Translations under genes and position numbers: made by a program
Part shown: positions 18,880-26,700 of the stretch, one piece after another
How the letters are laid out: each line of letters opens with the position of its first letter
Numbering within the stretch: the first letter of the stretch is position 1
The notes under the pieces: model-generated
The model's input: the letters and a program-made list of their open reading frames with translations, nothing else
Told to the model about the DNA's origin: nothing
Databases searched by the model: none
Source: an uncultured Porphyromonadaceae bacterium
GTDB lineage: Bacteria > Bacteroidota > Bacteroidia > Bacteroidales > Muribaculaceae
Assembly (NCBI GenBank): GCA_947177405.1
Contig: CAMWUJ010000028.1
Span: forward strand, 1 to 35,490
DNA: 35,490 bases
Direction of reading: 5' to 3'

Positions 18880-20967
18880 TTAATTCTTTGATGCACGCGT
18901 ATGGCTTGATTCCACTTCCGTCGGTTCGGCAATATCAATCGTTGAATCGACTTTCTTTCCATATCCAAAGGTATAGGTGAGTGAAAGGGTCGCGCCTCTC
19001 CCGGGATACGACTTCCGTAAATCTGTGCCATATACATTCGAAAGCATCTCACTCTGGGTTTTAAACCTGGATTTAAACATATTCCGGACACTCAAACCTA
19101 TATTCAGATCCTTCCAGCTGTATCTTGCCGACAGCGAGTATTGATCTGCCTGAGAAACAATCATACTTCCGGATTCCGCCAGCACCTTGTTCTTGCTCTG
19201 GTAATCAGCACTCAGATAGAAATCCCCAATGGAGAAGCCCACGCTTGCCGTCATTGAGAAATTTGTGAGTGAGCCGGCATATTCCCCACGTGCTTTAAAA
19301 AAACGGATCCTGGGGGCGGCAGTCAACGAAAGCCTATTGTTGAGCAGATAGACCGACACATTTAAGTCTGTCAAGAAATCATCGAAAGGGGAAGCGTTTG
19401 CATTTGTCTGAATCACTCCTCCCATCTCCTCCGGAGCCGCCGCATACACAGCATAGACGGAATTCTGATAATGACTATAAATCAAAGAAGGATTTAAAGA
19501 CAACCGGTCAAAGGGCATATACAGCAATGAATAAATGCCCAAAAGCCTTACCTCGGGCTTTAGGTCAGGATTTCCGGTTACCCACTTCAGGTCACTCAGT
19601 TTAGTGAGCACAGGGTTAGTTTCGCCGGCAGACCCCGGAAGGAAGTGGGTGGAAAGGTTTAGATACATAGAAAGCCTTCGACTGGGATTCCAACTTCCGT
19701 AAGCATATACTGTAGGATTGGTATGCTTTACTTTCATGTCTGAGAAATGGTATATAGATTGGTTTATCCCGGGGGTAAGAACAAATGTAATCATCGGGGA
19801 GGGATACCAGTAGAGAGAAAGCTTTGTGGCCCATTCATCCCTGAACTGATTGCAGCTCTCAGTGCTACTGCCGGAATAATCGGCGCTAAACCAGTGGTTG
19901 GATGTATTGGCAGATAACTGAAGGATCATCTTCCGGGTGAGATAATAGTTCGCATAGACCCTCCCGGAAAGAGTGTTGACCTTTTCCTTCATCCCATTCT
20001 CTATACGGGGATTGTCGCCGAACTGAGACCAGTCTGCATTATCATTCGATGAATAGGCATAGGCCCATTGTGCACCTATCTCCCATTTCCCGGACAGCTT
20101 AATGAAATACTGGCCTGAAAGTTGGGGAGACAGCGATTTTAGTTTTGAAAATGAGGAGAAACTCTTCGAGTTGAACAGATCCTCCGACCATAGGTTTGAG
20201 TTAGAGGCATCGGTTATATCATGATTCCATCGTAATCCAAGGGTATGAGTGGCCTTGAATTTTTGTGTGGTGTATCGGGCATTGAAAGCCAGATTGAGGG
20301 TAGTGTACTTGTTATTACTCTCCCCGGTGGAGATCTGTTTTATCTCCTCATATCTTTCCCCATTATAGAATATGTTTCTATAGGTAGCTTCTTCTTGTGT
20401 TTTATTTGCCGGATTTCTTTTGTTAACCCCGTTAAACAACAACCCGTATGACATTTTTTTATAGTTAAGTTTTGATGAAATACTGTATAAGCCCTGTACG
20501 GGTACAGATTGCCTTACGTTAATTTTGGTTACACCCCCAACCGCGTAGTCGGCCACAACAAAATTCACCACGTGTCGTCGGCCTGTATATTGTTCGCCCG
20601 TGGGATTAATCATATATTCAACCTTTTTCACTGTCTTTGGCCAAAAGGTGGCAAGGTCACTCTGGGTGGCGGGCTCCCCATTGATGAATATATCGACAGG
20701 TTCATCGTTGGAGGTAGTGATGGCATCGTCCTTCCCCTTCAGCATAGGTAGATGCAAAATTTCTATCAGCGACCCCGGACTCGTGGAGAGTTGTTTTTCT
20801 TTTTTAGTAGGAATAATATTGATAACACCATTCTCTATCCAGCTCCTCTCACTCTTCACGACAAGCTCCTGAAGATCAGTTGCAGGTATCGAGTCGTCAG
20901 CATTGGACGGAAAAAAACTAAAAACGACAAGAGAGAGGGTCATGATTAGGTAGTAACGATGCTTCAT
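18880..20967 (-). CDS. TonB-plug-type outer-membrane beta-barrel protein (paralogue A)
   Basis: 695 aa. Signal peptide is about residues 1-23 (MKHRYYLIMTLSLVVFSFFPSNA). The mature start DDSIPATDLQELVVKS and the next 30 residues (ENGVINIIPTKKEKQLS) are nearly identical to those of the following gene, while the barrel halves have diverged. The plug-like domain shows VDIFINGEPA and TVKKVEYMINPTGEQYTG, and the barrel ends in LTYTFGYGKKVD followed by a charged ~25-residue tail, so the last beta-strand is not at the extreme C-terminus. It is the first long gene of the three-gene unit, with a leader of about 270 nt that carries a promoter, a small ORF and a duplicated 27-bp segment. Outer-membrane location is well supported; the ligand or cargo is unknown. 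Confidence 0.88.
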   Translation of the reverse strand: MKHRYYLIMTLSLVVFSFFPSNADDSIPATDLQELVVKSERSWIENGVINIIPTKKEKQLSTSPGSLIEILHLPMLKGKDDAITTSNDEPVDIFINGEPATQSDLATFWPKTVKKVEYMINPTGEQYTGRRHVVNFVVADYAVGGVTKINVRQSVPVQGLYSISSKLNYKKMSYGLLFNGVNKRNPANKTQEEATYRNIFYNGERYEEIKQISTGESNNKYTTLNLAFNARYTTQKFKATHTLGLRWNHDITDASNSNLWSEDLFNSKSFSSFSKLKSLSPQLSGQYFIKLSGKWEIGAQWAYAYSSNDNADWSQFGDNPRIENGMKEKVNTLSGRVYANYYLTRKMILQLSANTSNHWFSADYSGSSTESCNQFRDEWATKLSLYWYPSPMITFVLTPGINQSIYHFSDMKVKHTNPTVYAYGSWNPSRRLSMYLNLSTHFLPGSAGETNPVLTKLSDLKWVTGNPDLKPEVRLLGIYSLLYMPFDRLSLNPSLIYSHYQNSVYAVYAAAPEEMGGVIQTNANASPFDDFLTDLNVSVYLLNNRLSLTAAPRIRFFKARGEYAGSLTNFSMTASVGFSIGDFYLSADYQSKNKVLAESGSMIVSQADQYSLSARYSWKDLNIGLSVRNMFKSRFKTQSEMLSNVYGTDLRKSYPGRGATLSLTYTFGYGKKVDSTIDIAEPTEVESSHTRASKN

Positions 20968-20970
20968 AAA

Positions 20971-21024
20971 TATTATGGATATTAGGTATTTGATAATTAT
21001 TATGGATTTTAAGTATTTGATAAT
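20971..21024. repeat. Tandem 27-bp duplication in the operon leader
   Basis: Two adjacent copies, 20971-20997 and 20998-21024, differ at only a few positions. Each starts TATTATGGAT and ends GTATTTGATAAT. It ends 3 bp before the ATG of the first barrel gene (20967), so it forms the 3' end of the untranslated leader and may influence translation initiation. Confidence 0.85.
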
Positions 21025-21101
21025 TAAGCTACTTCTAAGAATTAATCTTCAGAAACGATCTGCTTAATTATTTGAATTGACCTTATTAGATATAGTCCAG
21101 T

Positions 21102-21176
21102 CTAAGATACCTTAATCATACTCTCGGCCGGAAGCGAATCGATGAAAGAAGCGATTCTTTGAATTTTTCTTTCCAT
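21102..21176 (-). CDS. Possible 24-aa leader peptide
   Basis: ATG at 21176 to TAG at 21102 encodes 24 residues beginning MERKIQRIASFIDSLPAES. It begins about 60 nt downstream of the predicted start site of the barrel/exporter unit and ends about 135 nt before the first barrel ATG. The first 14 residues could form an amphipathic helix. There is no double-glycine motif and no Cys, so it is not an obvious substrate of the C39 exporter. It could be a leader peptide, a small secreted or signalling peptide, or a chance ORF. Its position in a regulated leader is the only support. Confidence 0.25.
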   Translation of the reverse strand: MERKIQRIASFIDSLPAESMIKVS

Positions 21177-21242
21177 ATAAAAAAACTTTAATATTAATAC
21201 TTACACTTTGCTTCCTAAACCTAATGCTTAATCTTTCACGTG

Positions 21243-21272
21243 CAAAATTAATCAAAAAATTTAGAGTGCAAA
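21243..21272 (-). promoter_or_regulatory. Promoter of the barrel/C39 exporter unit
   Basis: On the minus strand TTTG (21272 to 21269) and TAATTTTG (21250 to 21243) are -33 and -7 matches with an 18-nt spacer, slightly short. The -7 box runs directly into CACGTG; the plus-strand word CACGTGCAAA (21237-21246) also occurs twice in the palindrome at 23704-23761 in front of the TPR regulator gene. This word covers the expected start site, a likely operator position. Confidence 0.6.
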
Positions 21273-21299
21273 ATGTTTTTGATGTTTTTTTTGAAATTT

Positions 21300-21651
21300 T
21301 TATTCTATTACTCCTGTGGCTTCCCAACCGTCGCCCTCGATGAGGATGGTATGATATTGGGAATCACTCACGGATAGAACCGTATTAAGGCATGGAGAAT
21401 AAGCCTCCTCGACACCCGCGGCATCATATATATACACCTCCCCTTCAAGGTCGGACGCGCATGATATCTCCACAACTGCACCATCAGAATCATACATCAC
21501 CTCGATAGGAAGACGCATGGGTGTACGATGTTGGGTCGTCTTTTTGCTATTATTTTTTGACGAAGCCTTAATGTCAATTTTAATTTTCTCACCATACGAT
21601 GGGAGAAAAAAACTGATTGCGAAAATCAGTATAAAAAGTTTTTTTTATCAT
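21300..21651 (-). pseudogene. Small secreted DUF3244-like protein, frame interrupted in an A8 tract
   Basis: The ATG at 21651 is followed by ATA and a run of eight A (T8 on the plus strand, 21639-21646). In the ATG frame translation stops after about 20 codons. Dropping one A opens a 116-residue frame that starts MIKKLFILIFAISFFLPSYG, a good signal peptide, and continues without interruption into the open frame ending at 21300. The mature part has the beta-rich pattern RLPIEVMYDSDGAVVEISC ... GEVYIYDAAG ... ILIEGDGW, resembling DUF3244 proteins of Bacteroidetes in size and layout. A perfect promoter lies just upstream of 21651, which supports that start. Without the frame change only a 72-aa piece from 21518, lacking a signal peptide, can be made. 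It may be a sequencing error, a decayed gene, a phase-variable gene or one read by slippage. Confidence 0.7.
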
Positions 21652-21674
21652 AAAAGTTAGTATTAATGTTGATG

Positions 21675-21706
21675 CAAAAATAAACTTAAAAAAGTTTTTT
21701 TCCAAA
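21675..21706 (-). promoter_or_regulatory. Promoter of the small secreted protein gene
   Basis: On the minus strand TTTG (21706 to 21703) and TATTTTTG (21682 to 21675) are exact -33 and -7 boxes separated by 20 nt. Start is expected near 21669, leaving a leader of only about 18 nt before the ATG at 21651. This is the best consensus promoter in the window and shows that the frameshifted gene still has an intact promoter. Confidence 0.72.
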
Positions 21707-21822
21707 CATTAAAGTTTAACATTTATAATAATATTATATTAGCTATCAGTATGTTATAAAAAAATTAATTTAAAAAGTTTAAATAAGCTCTTAAAAGTTT
21801 CACAAGAAAACAATACCTTAAT

Positions 21823-23700
21823 TCACTTTAGTTGAGAGAGTATATATAGACCAAGATTAGTATCATTTTGAGCTAATCCAAGCTTTGTCCTAATTTCACT
21901 GCTTATGTTATAATGTCGTTTGGTTTGAAGGTATTCTCCAATCTCATTCCCTTTTAGACCCAAAGCATAAAGACAAACATAATTCATCTCTAAATCTGTG
22001 AGACCCTTCTCTTTTAATGATGTCATGAATGTAGGATAAAGCGAGTAGTAAATACTTTTAGTAGAAATCAGAAAATTTTCTTTATCCTTCGTAGTCTGTT
22101 GCAACAAAGTATTTGATTGTCTTAAGTGCTTATTACTTGCAGAAAGATGAGCTGCCATGACTGCATTTAATATCTTAAGCCTATCCTTTACTAAATCCTT
22201 AAATTCTGAATCAATCTTACTCTGCCTTTTTATGATCTCCGACAACCCTTCTCTTTCTGCAATTAACGATTCTAAATTATCCTTCACTTTCTCAGCATCA
22301 CTAATAATACTGTCGCGTTCCATCCTTACGGCCTCGTTCGCAACATTTAATTCCAAAATTTCATTCTTTAATCTAATATGTTCTTTTTCGTATGCTTCCT
22401 TCTCTGTTGACAGGGTCGAAACTTCAGTCATAAGAATATTATTTTCCCTTAAAGCTTCTTTCCTTTCCAATTCAATCCTATTATTTTCTTGAGAAATTGT
22501 ATTTAATCTTATTGTAAGTGCAAGTTGTTCTTTTTCTGACTTTAGTTTCTTAATTTCAACCATCCTTAGACGAAGATAGAGCAGTATCACAACAATAATA
22601 AGAAACAAAATACAAATAATCGAATAATTTCGTAAGGTCTCTCTATCCTGTCTTTCATATATATTTATTTTTTCCAGATTGTATTTCTTCTCCACAAATA
22701 AAACATCTTGCGAAAGAAGAGCTGACACCATTGAATCTGAAGCAGCAATATAATGTTTTAATGCATCTAATGCTCCCTTATAGTCACCATTAGCTTCCAA
22801 TACATCAGTTTTTATTGCCATATATTTTAACACATCACCATCAATATTTTTAACCGAATCAAAGTATGTTTGTGCAATTTTTCCAATACCTAATTTTGAA
22901 TACGCGCGTGCCATATCAAGTTTTATATTATCATTCGAGGAGAAACCCTGTAAAGAGTCTAAAAGATTTTTGAGTTCCGTGCCAGAGAAGTACTCCACCC
23001 CATAAACTATTTGATTGTGTCGAAATGAATTCCCAGGATCATCAAATTCTCCCAAGGAGTGAATAAGTCCAATTATGCTATCAAGTTTCTCTCTGTTTTC
23101 CAACAAATTATAGCCATCTAAAGCATTTAGTAATGCATCTGCTCTTAAATCTGTTCTATCTATGTCCTTATAGATATTTGCAGCCAATAATGCATAATAA
23201 GCAGATGCTTCTCCTCGCCTTTGCTGGTAATATAAGCTGCTCATAGCAAAATAAGTACGACCCAATACTATAGAATCGGCAATTACATCCTTTAATTCGT
23301 TGGCTTTTAGAAAACATTTCATAGCCTCCTCATCTTCTTTCCTATTTTCGAAGATTCTACCCTGATAATATAGTGTGCGAAGTTTCTGGTCGGGTGTGCC
23401 TTTTTTCAGATAATAATCGATGGCTGGTTGAAGCACATCGAAGGTGATGGTATCAATGAAATTCTTGTCGAGCGCCATTGATTTAAGCACTGCATAGCGA
23501 GCCTTCTCGCTTCGCGATGACAATGCACCAAGCGATATGGAATCAAGAATCGCGAGTGCGGAATCAGGAGAAGTCTCCATCATCTTTTCAGCTCGATCCA
23601 TACGTTGTTGAGTCCGAACAGAGGAGCCACAGCCGACAAACTGTGGTATCAGCAACAAAAGAAATATAAGTATGCCGAAGATATTTGAAATTCGTTTCAT
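21823..23700 (-). CDS. Membrane TPR / coiled-coil / HTH regulator
   Basis: 625 aa. The N-terminus is a lipoprotein-like signal with lipobox FVGC (C24). Residues about 30-330 are helical repeats of TPR type (SPDSALAILDSI, LYYQGRIFENRKEDEEAMKCFLKA). A second hydrophobic segment near 358-378 (YSIICILFLIIVVILLYLRL) crosses the membrane, then a long Glu/Lys/Arg-rich coiled coil (about 380-525), and a C-terminal helix-turn-helix-like domain from about 565 (LTDLEMNYVCLYALGLKGNEIGEYL ... HYNISSEIRTKLG) that recalls LuxR-type DNA-binding domains. This arrangement suggests sensing in the periplasm and direct control of transcription in the cytoplasm. It lies between a palindromic operator-like sequence just before its ATG and the small secreted protein gene. 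DNA binding is inferred. Confidence 0.85.
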   Translation of the reverse strand: MKRISNIFGILIFLLLLIPQFVGCGSSVRTQQRMDRAEKMMETSPDSALAILDSISLGALSSRSEKARYAVLKSMALDKNFIDTITFDVLQPAIDYYLKKGTPDQKLRTLYYQGRIFENRKEDEEAMKCFLKANELKDVIADSIVLGRTYFAMSSLYYQQRRGEASAYYALLAANIYKDIDRTDLRADALLNALDGYNLLENREKLDSIIGLIHSLGEFDDPGNSFRHNQIVYGVEYFSGTELKNLLDSLQGFSSNDNIKLDMARAYSKLGIGKIAQTYFDSVKNIDGDVLKYMAIKTDVLEANGDYKGALDALKHYIAASDSMVSALLSQDVLFVEKKYNLEKINIYERQDRETLRNYSIICILFLIIVVILLYLRLRMVEIKKLKSEKEQLALTIRLNTISQENNRIELERKEALRENNILMTEVSTLSTEKEAYEKEHIRLKNEILELNVANEAVRMERDSIISDAEKVKDNLESLIAEREGLSEIIKRQSKIDSEFKDLVKDRLKILNAVMAAHLSASNKHLRQSNTLLQQTTKDKENFLISTKSIYYSLYPTFMTSLKEKGLTDLEMNYVCLYALGLKGNEIGEYLQTKRHYNISSEIRTKLGLAQNDTNLGLYILSQLK

Positions 23701-23703
23701 AAA

Positions 23704-23761
23704 TTTTGCACGTGCAAATTATTTTATGTAAAGTTACATAAAATAATTTGCACGTGCAAAA
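23704..23761. promoter_or_regulatory. 58-bp palindrome with two CACGTG operator-like sites
   Basis: Two exact 28-bp inverted arms (23704-23731 and 23734-23761) around AG. Each arm contains the 14-bp palindrome TTTGCACGTGCAAA (23705-23718 and 23747-23760), with centres 42 bp apart, about four helical turns. On the minus strand TTTG (23750 to 23747 or the equivalent in the right copy) plus TAACTTTA (23736 to 23729) in the centre looks like a promoter with one mismatch, so the sites would flank the start region of the TPR gene (ATG at 23700). Alternatively the hairpin ends transcription of the LRR gene that stops at 23783, though no U-tract follows. Confidence 0.7.
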
Positions 23762-23782
23762 AAATCGTATAGTATAATAATT

Positions 23783-26700
23783 TTAGCCTATTATTATTTT
23801 TATCATCTCATCACCACGTCGCAAGAGATAAATTCCCGGGGTGAGTTGTTTGATTTCCGATACCTTCGCTCCCAACCGTAATACCCGGCCATTGATATCG
23901 AAGAGATCGTATTCAGCATCATCGTCGGTGAAGATTCCGGATACGCCTGTGGTATAACCCACGGTGATTCCACGCACATCATAAGAATCCGGAAGGTCGG
24001 TCTCTTCCACCCTTATCTCACATTCTCCGGCATTGACAGGGATAATCCTTACCGTGCCGTCGCCCATGTCCTCGATTCTTGCCACGCTCTCATTACTGCT
24101 GCTCCATACCACATCGGGACGTCCCAACTCCTCATGATCATAATCGATTGTGGCTTCCATTCCCGGAGATCCTAAAGCAAGATACTCTGCCGGCATACGA
24201 ATAGCAATGTTGCGCGGCGGACGAGGCAACACTATAACTTTGCAGACAGCCGTCAACCCCTCGCAGATCACTTTCAATTCACACTCACCGGGCATCAGAC
24301 CTTCTACTCTCACGCCGTTGGTGAAGGGATAGGCAGTGATTTCCGCTATATCCGGATCGCTCACACTCCATTTCAATTCAGGATAGGCTTCCGTATTGGA
24401 GAATGAAGCAGTAACGATTTCGCTCCAACCTTCCACAATCTCCACTTCCTCCTTGTCAAGAGAAAGATCTTCAATCTTCATGGCGCTGACCATGACCTTG
24501 CAGGTGGCAGTCAGTTCCGGATTATCGGCTACTTTGACTCTTATCACCGTGCTCCCGGGAGCAACCGCCGACACATATCCGTTCTCATCCACAATCGCCA
24601 CATTCTCATTCGTGCTCTCCCAGATTAGGAGGGGAATCTCTGCATCAGCCGGCGCAACGACGGGAGTAAGCTTATAAGGCGCGCCTCCCATTCCCAACAT
24701 CAGATCCTCTTCCGCAAAAGATATTGAACGGATTTCATCCTTATTCCACACCTTCACTACAGCCATATCCATGAGCCAGGGATCCTGAGTCATCATCACG
24801 AACACCACGGTAGTGCCCGAAGCATGAGGATGAATCCTGACTTCGTCATTCGAAATCTCCTCAAGAGTGAGAATATTCTCATCACTGACATTCCATGCCA
24901 GAAGAGTCTCCGATGCGTTTTCCGGATCTATCACCGCCTTGAAGCTTTGAGAGTCATCCCCTACAATAATATCATTTTCCGGTTGAATAATCTTGACAGA
25001 CACAGGCTCTATACGGCCCACGCTTATCTCTGCGGTAGCTGTCAGTCCGCTTCCATCGAGAGCAGTGGCACTCAATAGATAGCGGCCGCTTTTAAGAGCT
25101 TCTATAGTCACTTTTTGAGAATCATCGGATGGTTCCATCTGAAGTTGAGCGGCAGATGCATCAGTTGACCAACGGAATCGCGCATCGCTCGCATCCAAAG
25201 GATCGATAGATAAACTCAGCTCTTTTATTTCACCCTCCATCATTTCGATCATAGGATGCCTCTGCCCTTCTATCAAGATTTCCGTGAGTGGTGTTTCAGC
25301 AATCACCTCTATGTCGGCCGTGGCAAACAAATCAGGATTCGCGGCCAGGCTCACTCTCAATTCGGTTTTTCCAATTGAAAGAGGGTGAATAAACGCCTGC
25401 CCCTCTTCATTCTCTATGATTTGAGCTATTTCCTCATCTTTAATAGTATAGGTATAAGCCGTAGCGGGGAACACTACCGGAGCAGTGGAGGGGAATATCT
25501 CAAGATCGTTATTCATCCTTACCGTGTAACTTTCGCTGTCGGTAATCACTCTCTCCACATCGCCGTCAATTACATAAACCTTAAAGGTTGTCTTTATCTC
25601 GTAATTATATTTCACTTCCACCACGGCTTCTCCGGTAGAAATTCCTTTGAAAGAGGCAGACCAGGTATCTTCCGAAACTTCCATCTCCACGTGTTCGCTC
25701 CCGGATTTCACAGTCCATGTCAGGTCGCCGGGATTGGCGAAATCAGGCTCATCGGGAATGATACTCATCGTGCTGCTATTACCCGGACATATTTCCAGAA
25801 AATCTTTATCACACTTGATGCTCGTGATTCTATCCGCCTGCACCCGAATAGTCATCTTCCCCAACACTTCATCATTACGCATTGCATAGACATCGGTAGT
25901 TCCCGGCGAACTGGACATTACCCACATTCCTTCTCCCCATTGTTCCCAAATAATGGCCACCTCAGGATTGCTCGATACAAACCAAACGTCGTTCATCGGA
26001 ACTCCCTCCGGAATAGTGCTGACACCAAACCATTTATCAATTCTCGGCCCGGAGAAAGTGTATTCAGGATATTTGAATACCACTTCCATCGGACAATACT
26101 CTATCACGAGCGGACTTTCCAACTCCACATATTCATCCTTATCTTCCTTTTCCACTCTAACACGGGCTACGAGAGTATATTCTCCCGGCAAGTAACCCTC
26201 CACAATCACCGATTCAGGTTTGGCGGAAGGTGTGAGATCAGCTATTGCAAACTTATCCGGATCCTGTTCCTTAATATACCACTCCACTTTTCCGGGGAAA
26301 GGTGCTTCCTCCGGCATCCAACTAATGGATATCTCTTTCTCGGCTCCCACGTATGCCTCGCATTTCTCAGGAAGGCTCATATTCTCATAGTAACCGAAAG
26401 GACGAATAACGGGTATATCTTTCCAGATGGATGCTGCTTTATATTTTTTTACCGACTCAATTGGAACATAAAGCACCCCTTTCTTTAGCATCTGAGAGCT
26501 ATAAAAGGGCTCTCTAATAGTTGCGTCATGAGGTTCATTGGGATCTATCGGCGGCTCGGGTGCGAAACAAACAAGTCGATCAAAGGTGGTATATTCAAAA
26601 GCGGAATTGTATAATTTTTCAAGAGAGGCCGGAAGCTTGACAATACTCATAGAGCAATGTGCAAACGCATTCGGGCCTATTTCCGTGAGCTTCTCAGCTT

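Noticed and set aside
21112..21327. A 71-residue minus-strand frame between the small secreted protein and the barrel unit, considered as a peptide precursor
   Set aside because: It starts inside the end of the small secreted protein gene, spans the barrel-unit promoter, and lacks a GG leader or conserved look.
25385..26488. A 367-residue plus-strand open frame opposite the 1410-aa gene
   Set aside because: It lies wholly antisense inside a well-supported LRR/Ig gene, is rich in His, Phe and Arg as expected of a complementary frame, and has no promoter or motif.
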